NCBI GenBank assembly: GCA_019113165.1
Contig: DXHV01000084.1
Span: forward strand, 1 to 50,056
Source of the DNA: Candidatus Desulfovibrio intestinipullorum
GTDB taxonomy: Bacteria > Desulfobacterota > Desulfovibrionia > Desulfovibrionales > Desulfovibrionaceae
DNA: 50,056 bases
Direction: 5' to 3'
Of this stretch, positions 1 through 8,700 are shown piece by piece. A model generated the notes under the pieces. The model saw only the letters and a list, made by a program, of their open reading frames with translations. It did no database searches and had not been told where the DNA came from. How positions within the stretch are numbered: the stretch's first letter is position 1; every line of letters starts with the position of its first letter. The position numbers were made by a program, and so were the translations under genes.

Positions 1-335
1 AAAAGCGTCATGAAACAACGGACAAAAAGATATCCCGCATGCAAAAGGAGGGATAAGCGGACGATGACAGCCACTCTGATACGAAGGTCCTGTTCCCTGC
101 ATCGGACTTTTTCTTGTGATCTCCCTGTTGCCTTCCTTGTATGCAGTTCTTTTTCTGAAATTTGTGCAGGACTTGCAAGAAGGAACATCTTGTCCCTCAT
201 GGGCCTGCGGGAGGCCTGAAGGAGCCGCTGGAAAAAAATCGGCCGTCCGGGCTGGTCTGCAAGGCCGCCCGTCTGTCTCCCGTCTGTCTGGCCTTGTGGC
301 CCCCCTGCTCTCCAGGGCGCGAGGGAGCACGATCC
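1..335. other. Window start, no recognised gene
   Basis: The first 335 bases show short overlapping frames with Arg/Ser-rich translations and no family resemblance. A possible ribosome-binding sequence (AAAGGAGGGATAAG, near 46-56) precedes ATG 64, but that frame yields only a short peptide. The promoter of the membrane-protein pair probably lies here. Confidence 0.35.
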
Positions 336-743
336 ATGAAAATCGTTTGCGACCGTTTGCGACTGCCGGCTTGCCAGTCCGGCCAGGAGGCAGTACAAAA
401 CAGGGCCATGCGTACCTCAACTTCTTCCTTTCTTGTCTGGCTGTGGCCCGTCCTGCTCATCTTCCTGCCCACCTGGATTATGAATCTTGTGAACATGGGC
501 GATGCCGGGGCGCATCTTGTCTGGAATCCCCTGGCCATAGCTGCCTTGTGGGGAAGCTCCATGCAGGCCCTGCTGACCTACAGCCTGACCTTTGGCTGCG
601 GCGCCCTCTTTTCCCTGGGCCTGTGCCTGTGCTGGTTTGTGCGATCCCCAGGGCTCGTCCACGGTGTCCTGCTCTTTTGTGCTGCCTTCATGGCCGGTCC
701 CACCTGGAAGACCCTGGTTACCTGGTGGTATGCCCTCTCCTGA
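336..743 (+). CDS. Small integral membrane protein, unknown function
   Basis: I do not recognise this family. The 135-residue product is dominated by hydrophobic stretches near residues 33-50 (FLVWLWPVLLIFLPTW), 68-90 (LLTYSLTFGCGALFSLG) and 104-125 (GVLLFCAAFMAGPTW), so three or four membrane segments are likely. The start is uncertain. ATG 336 has a GAGGGAG ribosome-binding site 8 bases upstream, while an internal ATG at 408, which would start just before the first membrane segment, has no well-spaced site. The next gene begins 14 bases after the stop and also encodes a membrane protein, so the two are probably co-transcribed and may act together. No enzymatic motif is visible. Confidence 0.6.
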   Translation: MKIVCDRLRLPACQSGQEAVQNRAMRTSTSSFLVWLWPVLLIFLPTWIMNLVNMGDAGAHLVWNPLAIAALWGSSMQALLTYSLTFGCGALFSLGLCLCWFVRSPGLVHGVLLFCAAFMAGPTWKTLVTWWYALS

Positions 744-757
744 TTGAGGATATTGGG

Positions 758-1339
758 ATGAAGCTTCCAAAGGGCACGAACCTGCCGGGCCAGATTGGGC
801 GCGGCCTCTTTCTTGTCAGCTGCATGGGCCTTGCCGGTGTGAGCGCAGCTCTTGGCATGGTCTATGCCCATGTTCTGGACTGGACCATGATGGGCATTGG
901 CATGCTCTGCCTCACGCCAGTGCTTATTGTGCTGGACATTGCCACCATGGCCGTGCTTGCCTGGAGCAGCGTGCAGATGCGCCGCCTTCGCATGATCCCT
1001 GATGGCCCTGAGACGGCCCCTGCCGATGCAAAGGCTGCCTTGAAGGAAACGCAGCTTGTCCGCCTCACCTCCCTGGCCCTGGTTCATCTCGTGACCGCAG
1101 GCCTGGCCGTCTTTCTGCTCACCGTGCCGGCCAGCAGCATCTGGAGTGCCGGCCTCACCCTGCCACGACTGCGGGCCTCCTTTCTGGCCCTCTCGGCCTT
1201 GAGCCTGCTCATGGCCCTGGAACTGCCCTATACCATGGTCAATGCGCTTCTGCCCCTGGTCAAGAGTGACAAGGAGGACAAGAGGGACAAGGGCACAAGC
1301 AGGACGGAAGAGGACTTCAGCTTCCGGAAGAACGACTAA
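758..1339 (+). CDS. Integral membrane protein, unknown function
   Basis: This is a 193-residue protein with about four predicted membrane segments: near residues 12-34 (LFLVSCMGLAGVSAALGMV), 46-68 (MLCLTPVLIVLDIATMAVL), 101-120 (LTSLALVHLVTAGLAVFLL) and 135-158 (LRASFLALSALSLLMALEL). It ends in a charged tail rich in Lys, Asp and Arg (KSDKEDKRDKG), probably cytoplasmic. ATG 758 is preceded by GAGGA at a good distance. It follows the previous small membrane protein by 14 bases and is closed by a hairpin about 70 bases downstream, so the pair looks like a two-gene unit. No family was recognised and no catalytic residues are evident. Confidence 0.65.
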   Translation: MKLPKGTNLPGQIGRGLFLVSCMGLAGVSAALGMVYAHVLDWTMMGIGMLCLTPVLIVLDIATMAVLAWSSVQMRRLRMIPDGPETAPADAKAALKETQLVRLTSLALVHLVTAGLAVFLLTVPASSIWSAGLTLPRLRASFLALSALSLLMALELPYTMVNALLPLVKSDKEDKRDKGTSRTEEDFSFRKND

Positions 1340-1410
1340 GATAAGGCACAGCTGAAAATCAACGGAGACTGCCAGCAGGAACAGACCTTGCTTCCTGCAG
1401 TGAAGAGAAG

Positions 1411-1450
1411 AACGCCCTGAAGGCCATGGTACTACGGCCTTCAGGGCGTT
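1411..1450 (+). terminator. Perfect 15-bp stem hairpin after the membrane-protein pair
   Basis: AACGCCCTGAAGGCC (1411-1425) pairs perfectly with GGCCTTCAGGGCGTT (1436-1450) around a 10-base loop. A T-rich stretch (GCTGTCTTCT) follows. It probably ends transcription from the two membrane-protein genes. The U tract is weak, so it may be a pause or bidirectional structure rather than a strong intrinsic terminator. Confidence 0.6.
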
Positions 1451-1457
1451 GCTGTCT

Positions 1458-1640
1458 TCTGGCGTCTCTGGGAAAGACGCATTGGGGAAAGACGTCATTC
1501 GGGAGGACGTCATGGGGAAGGTCCTCCCCGGGGATGTCTCACTGGAAGGACGTCACTGGGAAGGACGTCCCAGGAAGATCGTCACTGGGAGGCCGTCCCG
1601 GGACGCTGGTTCTCCCAGGCGATTGGTCGGGATGATCGTT
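1458..1640. repeat. Degenerate tandem repeat with 13-15 bp period
   Basis: Between the hairpin and the gamma-glutamyltransferase stop lies a run of about ten imperfect units related to GGGAAAGACGTCATT, GGGAGGACGTCATG and GGAAGGACGTCACTG. The core is AAGGACGTC. Related arrays occur at 5958-6017, 43181-43240 and 44789-44880. No coding function is supported: the reading frames through it are simple 5-residue periodicities. Confidence 0.6.
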
Positions 1641-1718
1641 TGGGTCGATCGTTCAGGATACTCCCGGACGGGGCGTCCAAAACGAGACGTCCGGGTGCTC
1701 CAGATGCTCCGGGCTCAC

Positions 1719-3359
1719 TTAATAGCCCAGGGCCTGGCCGTCGCTGCGCGGATCCGTGCCGCCCTGCAGGATGCCGCTTTCCTGGTCAATGAGAATGGCG
1801 CCGGCATGGCCCATGGTGTCGCTGTAGTCGGCCACGTACTCCACCACATGGCCCCGGGCCTCAAGATCGTGTGCCACGGCCCTGTCAATGCGGGCTTCCA
1901 GCTTCACGGTATTGGACGAGGCGCCCCAGGTGCGGCCGTAGAGCCAGCGCGGCGCATCAATGGCCTCCTGCGGGGTCATGCCAAAGTCCAGAATGCGCGT
2001 GACCAGGGCTGCCTGGGTCTGGGGTTGGCCTTCGCCGCCCATGGTGCCGTAGACCAGGCGCGGCCGGCCGTTTTCCAGAATCATGGGCGGATTGAGGGTG
2101 TGCATGGTGCGCTTGGCCGGTTCCAGGGTATTGGGGTGTTTGGGGTTGAGGGAGAAGAAGGATCCCCTGTTCTGCAGGAGAATGCCCGTGCCCTCGGGCA
2201 CAATGCCGGACCCGAAATCGTTGTAGATGCTCTGGATGAGCGAGACCGCGTTGCCTGCTCCGTCCACGACGCCAAGCCAGATGGTGTCGCCCTTTGGATC
2301 CAGGAGCGAGGCAAAGTCCCGGGCTTTTGAGCGGTCCATGCGGGCAGCCTGGCTGTGAATGTAGTCCTGCGAGAGCAGGTGTTCCAGGGGCGCCTGTACA
2401 AAGTCCGGATCCGTGACATAGCGCTCGCGGTCGGCAAAGGCCAGCTTGGTGGCCTCTATGAGATAATGGTAGTAGTCGGCACTGCCTTCGCCCAGGGCCT
2501 GCATGTCCAGGGTGGCAGCCAGGGCCAGAATCTGCAGGGAGCTCACCCCTTGCGTGTTGGGGGGCAGGTTGCAGGCTGTGTACTGGCGGTAGGGGGTGGA
2601 GAGGGGCTCCACCCAGTCGGCCGTATGCCGGGCAAAGTCTTCTTCTGTGAGCAGGCCACCGGCATCACGCAGGCCTCTGACCAGGGCATGGGCGAGCTCG
2701 CCTTCGTAGAAGGCGGCTGCCCCCTGATCCATCAGGATGCGCAGGCTGCGGGCAAGGTCCGGCTGGCGCAGCCGTGTGCAGGCCCTGAGGGGCTGCCCTT
2801 CTGGCAGAAAGAGTTTGGCAAAGCCCGGGTAGCGCTGCAGACAGCGCTGCTCTGTGTCCTGCGTGTCCGTATCCACCACAATCCAGTCGGCCAGGCTCTT
2901 GCTGACAGGAAAGCCTTCTTCGGCATACACAAGGGCATCGCTCAACAGCTCGTCCAGGGAGAAACGGGCCTGCCTGTGTTCCTTTGCATAGCCGAGGGCC
3001 TTGTCCCAGCCCGAGACCACGCCGGGCACGGTAATGGCTGCCAGGGGCCCCCTGGAGGGAATCTGGCTGAGGCCCAGGTTTTCATAGACGGTACGAGTGA
3101 CCTGGGAGCCTGAGCGGCCGCTGGCATTGAGGCCTTTGAGTTCCTTATCGGCTGCATTGTAGATGAGCCAGAAGTTGTCGCCACCCAGAGTGCACATCTG
3201 CGGATAGACTACGGTGAGCACGGCTGCAGCCGCAATGGCCGCCTCAATGGCACAGCCGCCGCTGCGCAAGATGTGCAGGCCTGTCTGACTGGCAAGATAG
3301 TGGGGGGTCGTTATCATGCCCCTGGTGGCCAGGGGATTGTAGAACTGGGAACGTGGCAT
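1719..3359 (-). CDS. ggt: Gamma-glutamyltransferase family protein (cytoplasmic type)
   Basis: The 546-residue product belongs to the gamma-glutamyltransferase N-terminal nucleophile hydrolase family, which cleaves or transfers gamma-glutamyl groups from glutathione-like substrates after self-cleavage. The predicted nucleophile is Thr359 in the segment GDTIWLGVVDGAGNAVS, equivalent to the TTHYSVVD region of known enzymes. The downstream GTGILLQNRG, LNPPMIL and GTMGGEGQPQ blocks are the usual substrate-site motifs. The length is normal for the family. There is no signal peptide at this start, unlike periplasmic Ggt, so it resembles the YwrD-like cytoplasmic branch. The start at 3359 has AGGAG 5 bases upstream; the open frame continues further upstream but that part looks non-coding. 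It stands alone on the minus strand, with the cytochrome c3 terminator behind it. Confidence 0.9.
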   Translation of the reverse strand: MPRSQFYNPLATRGMITTPHYLASQTGLHILRSGGCAIEAAIAAAAVLTVVYPQMCTLGGDNFWLIYNAADKELKGLNASGRSGSQVTRTVYENLGLSQIPSRGPLAAITVPGVVSGWDKALGYAKEHRQARFSLDELLSDALVYAEEGFPVSKSLADWIVVDTDTQDTEQRCLQRYPGFAKLFLPEGQPLRACTRLRQPDLARSLRILMDQGAAAFYEGELAHALVRGLRDAGGLLTEEDFARHTADWVEPLSTPYRQYTACNLPPNTQGVSSLQILALAATLDMQALGEGSADYYHYLIEATKLAFADRERYVTDPDFVQAPLEHLLSQDYIHSQAARMDRSKARDFASLLDPKGDTIWLGVVDGAGNAVSLIQSIYNDFGSGIVPEGTGILLQNRGSFFSLNPKHPNTLEPAKRTMHTLNPPMILENGRPRLVYGTMGGEGQPQTQAALVTRILDFGMTPQEAIDAPRWLYGRTWGASSNTVKLEARIDRAVAHDLEARGHVVEYVADYSDTMGHAGAILIDQESGILQGGTDPRSDGQALGY

Positions 3360-3662
3360 GATCGCTCCTGATGAGATGAGGAGATGGGGAGGTGGAGTGG
3401 ACGAGATCCGGATGCGGAAGGAACGCAGAGGGACAGAACGATGCGGAAGGGAGCAGAAGAACGCAGCAGGGCGCGAGAGGAGACCGGGAAAAGCGCGAGG
3501 CTTGTGCAGGACAAAGCCGGACGCTTTGCGAGGCCGCAAGCCCAGCCGGCCTGCAGGCCAGGCCCCTTGTCCTTGTGCCCCTGTGGCAGGGAATCGGGCA
3601 TATTCCTTTGTGAAAGACAGAAAAAAGGCAGGCATACCCGATACCTGCTTATTATTGTGCCA

Positions 3663-3722
3663 AAAAAAATACCCTGTGCGGCAGCACATGGCAAGATTGT
3701 GCCGGATGCTGCCCCACAGGGT
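3663..3722 (-). terminator. Rho-independent terminator of cytochrome c3 gene
   Basis: On the minus strand a 16-bp stem with one mismatch (ACCCTGTG.GGCAGCA paired with TGCTGCC.CACAGGGT) is followed by ATTTTTTTT. It lies 37 bases after the cytochrome stop and 300 bases before the gamma-glutamyltransferase start, so it separates the two transcripts. Confidence 0.85.
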
Positions 3723-3758
3723 GGTTGCTGTGTTCTTTATGCTGAAAAGCCCTGGAAA

Positions 3759-4226
3759 CTACTTGCGGGCTGCAGCTCTGGCGGCTGCGCGTGCCTCATC
3801 GGACATGTGACAGGGACGGCAGTTGGTGAAATGCGGGAAGTCCTGAGGTCTGGCTTCGGCCATCCGGGTATGGCAGCCGTAGCAGGAGCGGTCCGTGCCC
3901 TTGGCATGGAAGGCCTGGAAGCGGCTTTCCACTTCGGTGCTGCGGGCATCTTCAATCTGATGGCACTCGTTACAGGAGACGTAGTAGCCCGTGCTGCCCT
4001 CGGCATGGTGACAGGTGCGGCAGGGCACGTTCATGTGGGTGCGGTGATTGAAGGTCACATTGAGCAGGGGGGAGACGCCGGACTTCAGCACAATGGGCTT
4101 GCGCATGCCCTGGGCAATTTCCTTCACTGGATCGGTCGCGGTATCCGCTGCAGCCTGTGCGTCAGTCTGCATGGTCCCGGCCACAAGAAAGCTCACTGCT
4201 GCCAGTATGAGAAAAAGTTTTTTCAC
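3759..4226 (-). CDS. Periplasmic tetraheme cytochrome c3
   Basis: This 155-residue precursor starts with a Sec signal peptide (MKKLFLILAAVSFLVAG, cleavage probably after residue 25-27). It contains four heme c attachment motifs: CRTCH (69-73), CNECH (85-89), CYGCH (115-119) and CRPCH (136-140). The extra histidines in NHRTH and CHH, plus His107 and His132, can serve as axial ligands. Cytochrome c3 carries electrons from periplasmic hydrogenases and formate dehydrogenases to membrane complexes in sulfate reducers. All four sites being CXXCH suggests the acidic type I (TmcA-like) group rather than the basic type, but this is inference. The start codon is GTG 4226, preceded by GAGGAGG. The Ala-rich C-terminus (ARAAARAAARK) is unusual. 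It is monocistronic. Confidence 0.93.
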   Translation of the reverse strand: MKKLFLILAAVSFLVAGTMQTDAQAAADTATDPVKEIAQGMRKPIVLKSGVSPLLNVTFNHRTHMNVPCRTCHHAEGSTGYYVSCNECHQIEDARSTEVESRFQAFHAKGTDRSCYGCHTRMAEARPQDFPHFTNCRPCHMSDEARAAARAAARK

Positions 4227-4845
4227 AATAGGCCTCCTCAGGCTTAAGGTGGGGCGACACGCCAGTGCGGTAATCGAAAGAAACGTGCCGACTATTAGCA
4301 GGAAACAAGAGATTCTTCCTTATTACTGAAAGAACAGTGACAAGGCAAGGCCAAAGGAAAAATTTCCCATGCCGTGCGGGCACTTTTTCCTGCTCTCTGT
4401 GAAAAAAAAGCCGGACGCTTGTCCAAAAGATCTCTGCCCTGTCTCGGCCCTTGCTCTCCAGGAAGCTTCCAGCTTTCTTTCCCGTCTCTGGCCCGTCTCT
4501 TCTGCGGCCCGCATGACAGGCCCCTGCCTGCACCCGCATCTCAGGGAGCTTCTCAGGTTCCCCGTCTGTCCGGGCATCAGTGTGCCGGAGCCGTTCACAA
4601 AGCCGGCAGCTTTTTTCAGGGCCGGAGCTTTTTCAGAACAGGCTTTTGACAAGGGGGGAGCTCTGTGGAACAGTGCCCCTTGTCGACAGTGTTTTCCTTT
4701 CCCCTCAGGCCTTTTGCCGAACGTCAGGGGAAGAGGCCGTCTGGTCGTCTGCTTATCTGGCCAGCTGGCCAGGTCCGTCCTTTTGTCTGGCCGTCTGTCA
4801 GGCCATTCAGCCCCTTTCTCATGTCCCCACCCAAGGTGTTTGCCC
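4227..4845. other. Intergenic region without recognisable gene
   Basis: About 620 bases separate the divergently oriented cytochrome c3 and cysteine-rich protein genes, so both promoters should lie here. The open frames on either strand have no family resemblance. An A/T-rich patch at about 4290-4330 is a plausible place for the cytochrome promoter. I could not identify a convincing -35/-10 pair. Confidence 0.4.
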
Positions 4846-5139
4846 ATGGCACGACTTCCCTGGCAGCAGGCACAGTATGCCTATTTTGCCCACAGGGACT
4901 GCGAGTACTTTCCCTGTCATCCCGGGGCAGATCCCGACAACTTCAACTGTCTTTTCTGCTACTGCCCGCTCTATGTCCTTGGCCGCTCCTGCGGGGGCAA
5001 TTTCACCTACCGTGCAAACGGGGTCAAGGACTGCAGCCTGTGCCTCTTTCCCCACAAGAGGGAAAACTACGAAAAGGTCGTGCTGCGCTACCGGGACATT
5101 GTGCAGGTGATGCACAAGGCGGACGACCCGGCTTCCTGA
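4846..5139 (+). CDS. Cysteine-rich small domain protein
   Basis: The 97-residue protein has seven Cys residues in a characteristic pattern (C-x4-C, then NFNCLFCYCPLY, GRSCGG and KDCSLC, followed by PH). This matches the cysteine-rich small domain family (Pfam Cys_rich_small), presumed to bind metal and sometimes found next to cobalamin or tRNA-modification genes. Its biochemical role is unknown. The length matches a single stand-alone domain. The start at ATG 4846 directly precedes the conserved region; a clear ribosome-binding site is not obvious (AAGGTG lies about 8 bases upstream). The next gene, a DUF805 membrane protein, starts 117 bases after the stop on the same strand. Confidence 0.8.
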   Translation: MARLPWQQAQYAYFAHRDCEYFPCHPGADPDNFNCLFCYCPLYVLGRSCGGNFTYRANGVKDCSLCLFPHKRENYEKVVLRYRDIVQVMHKADDPAS

Positions 5140-5256
5140 CAGAACCTGACAGGCCTGCCCAGTCTTTCAGGCAAGCCTCGGGCTTGTCACAAGAAGCTGC
5201 AGGCTTGTTTCTCTCTCTTCCGTCCTCTTGATTTTCCAAAGCATGCGAGGTGCCGT

Positions 5257-5610
5257 GTGACCCTGAAAAATGCCGTGGCTTCCTGCCTTCTGCAGTATAC
5301 CAGCCTGCAGGGCAGGGCATCGCGTTCGGAATTCTGGTATTTTACCCTGTTCATCGTGCTGGTCAGCACGGCCGTCTATCTCGTTTCCCTGCTTTTCCCG
5401 GAGCGTTACGGCCCCATCATGCAGAGCCTGGTACTCATGGGCCTGGCCATACCGCTCTTCAGCGTCTTTGTGCGGCGCATGCACGACATAGGCGCCTCTG
5501 CCTGGCGCGCCCTTTTTTTCTGCATCCCGGTGGTACACCTCATCTGCCTGTACTGGGCCCTCAAGCCGGGCGAGGACGGGGACAACAAATACGGTCCCTA
5601 CCCGGAGTAA
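5257..5610 (+). CDS. DUF805 family membrane protein
   Basis: The 117-residue protein fits the DUF805 (YhaH-like) family: an N-terminal YxSLQGRASRSEFWYF signature, hydrophobic segments near residues 28-46 and 58-72, the conserved RRMHDIG motif, and a final hydrophobic segment before a charged KPGEDGDNKYGP ending. The function of the family is unknown; members are inner-membrane proteins. The start is GTG 5257 with GCGAGG 6 bases upstream, and no ATG lies in a suitable position. It follows the cysteine-rich small protein by 117 bases and precedes the large defence operon by 124 bases, but nothing indicates that it belongs to that operon. Confidence 0.85.
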   Translation: MTLKNAVASCLLQYTSLQGRASRSEFWYFTLFIVLVSTAVYLVSLLFPERYGPIMQSLVLMGLAIPLFSVFVRRMHDIGASAWRALFFCIPVVHLICLYWALKPGEDGDNKYGPYPE

Positions 5611-5671
5611 GGGGCACACTGTCAGAGAGAGCCCTGTCTGGCCCTTTTGCCTGTACTAAGGTACCTGTCTT

Positions 5672-5696
5672 CTTGTGTTGAACGTGTGTTCACAAG
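5672..5696. promoter_or_regulatory. Short inverted repeat upstream of the defence operon
   Basis: CTTGTG (5672-5677) and CACAAG (5691-5696) flank GAAC/GTTC half sites, about 40 bases before the helicase start. A dyad of this kind could be an operator controlling the five-gene operon. This is inference from symmetry and position only. Confidence 0.3.
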
Positions 5697-5734
5697 CAGG
5701 GTGTTTTGAAGACAGTTGACCAAGATAGCAGCCT

Positions 5735-8700
5735 ATGACTTCGCAAATTCCTTCTGAAGACACTCTGTTGGCAGTACTGCAATCCTATCCCTTCGGGCTG
5801 ACAACATCTCAATTGAGAAGCTCCTGCCGTCGCAGAAAGCTCTTTGACAAGGTCGTTCCTCTGCTGGAAGCCCTGGACAAGCTGCAGAAAGACGGTCAGA
5901 TCAAATTTGAGGATTTTCGCTGGAAGGCTGTTCGACCCTATGCAGGAGCCGATTTCTGGAAGGATGACCTTCGGAAGACTGATGTCCGGGAAAAAGACTT
6001 CCGCGAGGGCGACCTCCTTTCTCCTCAGCGGTCTGCAGATCAGGAAGACGCTCCATGGGCGTTGTTCCGGCGTCTGCTGCCCTATTACCGCGAGTGTCTG
6101 CTGGCGGAAGATAATGCTGCGGATCCCCTGGCCCGTTTGAGCGATTGCAACAGAACATTCATCTTCCTGGGAGATCACCTTGCCCTGCCAGAAGCAGATG
6201 CCCCGTGGAGTCATCACATCTTCAAGTCTCCACGGATTGGGGAATTTGTCTCCAGCATCCCTGTCTCTGGTTCAGACAAGACGCTGATTCTTGGTTATCC
6301 TCTTTATGCATACAAATACAATAATGATGGAGAAAACGATATTCTCCTCAGGCCTGTATTTTACTTTACTGTAGAATACAATTCAGATTCAACATTTCTC
6401 AGAATACGAATTAATCAGAATAATCCAGAAATAAACAAACAGTGGCTCGAATATGCCTTCAAAAAAGATCAGGAACGAAAGGTAAACTTCGTTTCAGGTT
6501 GCGGTTTTCTCAACAGGGATGATGCAAACGGAGTGAGTGAGTATGCCTCAGGTCTGGATCTCCTTGTTCAGCAGCTGACGATTTTCTTCAGCAAGGATCT
6601 GCGGGAGCGCCTGGACTACCGGGACATTGCAAGGGACAGCCTTGAGGAATCCTGCGCATGCGGTCTCTACAACCGTTGTGTTCTCATGCTGGCGAACAGG
6701 ACACGCTACTGCAAGACGCTCTGCAATGAGCTGCAGGAAATAGAGCAGATGCCTGACGAAGTCCTCGATGGTACCTCTCTGGCTCCTGTTTTCCGGAAGG
6801 ACAGCAGCAGTCCCGAAGCAGAGGCAGCGCTTGTCCATGAAGCCCTTGTCCCGGAAATCTTTCCCCTCAATGCAGAACAGCGCTATGCAACGGCTTCACT
6901 TTTGCGGAGTCCGATCAGTGTCATTACCGGTCCTCCGGGCACGGGAAAAAGCCAGGTTATCAGCACAGCTGCCTGTGCACTGCGGCTTGATGACCAGAGC
7001 ATGCTCTTTGCAAGCAGGAATCACAAGGCCATTGATGCGGTCGTCACCCGCTCCGAGTTCATTCGGCGCTGCAATTCCAAGGATGACCCCAATCTGCGCT
7101 ATACGTTTCAGGATGCTGTCAGTGATCTTCTCGCCGTACCCCATTCGGAGAGCGCAGATGCAGACTGGCAGCGGGCTGAAAACGGACTGTCCGAACTGCT
7201 GCGTCAGCGCGGAGAAGCTGCCGTGCAGGCTGCCGAATACGGACGCCTCAAGGAGGAGCTTGAGGCAACGGCCGTCCTTGTCCTGTCTTTGAAACAGCAG
7301 CTCTCCATGAGCTGGGATACGGATTTTGACGAGGAATCCGACCGCTTTCTTGCCGGTTTTCCCGAAAGGGCGTTCAGGAAGATCCTGAACGGATGGCAAC
7401 AGCTTGCCGGCAGACAGCAGAACCTTTCCCTTTGGGATCGTGTGCGCTGCGTACTGCTCGGGCCGGCCATCCTTCAGGTCCGCTCCTTTCTGCAGCAGTG
7501 GCCGGACTGCCCGCAGATGCCCCTGAGCTGCGGGACAGGGTTTCTGGACTACGTGTTTCGCTATGGCCCACAGCTCAGGAACCTGAACGAATTGTGGCAG
7601 CAGGCATCGCATGGCCGGGCCCTGGAGGAGCAGATCCGCCAGCTGCCTTCCTTTGAACAGCTGACCGGGCGCATGGCTGAGCTGACTGACCATCTGAAGA
7701 AGCTCACTTCAGCAGCCACGGAAAGTGATGTTGCCCGCAGAGCCGGCCTGAAGAACGATGTGGATCGTCGGGAGTTTTCCAGTGTCAGGTCCGCATTGAA
7801 AGCAGGTCCTGTCAATGCTGCCTGGAAAAGGGACACAGACGGGCTGGTGCACAAGTATGTTCCGGTTATTTTGCAGGGCATCCCCTGCTGGGCTGTGACC
7901 AATCTTTCTGCAGGTTCGCACATTCCCCTACAGGCAGGGATGTTCGATCTTGTCGTCGTGGACGAGGCCAGTCAGTCCGATATTCCTTCAGCCATCCCCC
8001 TGCTGTTCAGGGCCAGGAGAGCTGCCGTTGTCGGTGATCCCCAGCAGCTTTCCCATATTGTCACGCTCAAGGAATTCCGTCATCGCATGATGATAGAGCA
8101 GGTGGGCCTCACCGCCGAAGATGCCCGTTTTCTGTATTCAAATTCCCTGTACAGCCTTGTCGCTGGTTCACAGGCTGCCCGTCCGGTCTTTCTGGCTGCA
8201 ACGTATCGCAGTGCCCCTGGTATTGCCGGCTATTCCAATGCGCTCTGGTATGAGGGGCGTCTGCGCGTGGGAACAGATACGGACAAGCTCCGCCTTCCGC
8301 CTGGCAGGAAGGAAGGCGGGATATACTGGACCGATGTTCAGGGGGAAATTGTCAGCGATATTCATGGCTGTTACTGCCAGGACGAAATTGGGGAGATTGT
8401 CCGTCTGCTGCGCGTCCTGCTTGTGGACAATTCCTACAAGGGCACAGTGGGCATTGTCACGCCGTTCCGCAAGCAGGCCAATCGCATTCAGGATGCCCTG
8501 GAAAAGGCAGACACGAATTTTTATCAGGCGCTGCAGGGGGCACTCTGTCATGTGGACACAGTGCATGGCTTCCAGGGAGGTGAGCGCGACGTCATGTTTT
8601 TCAGCCTCTGCGCCGGTCCCGGTATGCCCAGGGGAAGCCTGAATTTCCTTACAAATTCTGGAAAGCTGTTCAATGTCGCCGCAAGCCGGGCGCGAGCCGT

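Noticed and set aside
3360..3689. N-terminal extension of the gamma-glutamyltransferase (110 residues)
   Set aside because: The extension is Arg/Pro/Ser-rich, crosses the cytochrome terminator region and lacks a ribosome-binding site, whereas 3359 has AGGAG at correct spacing.
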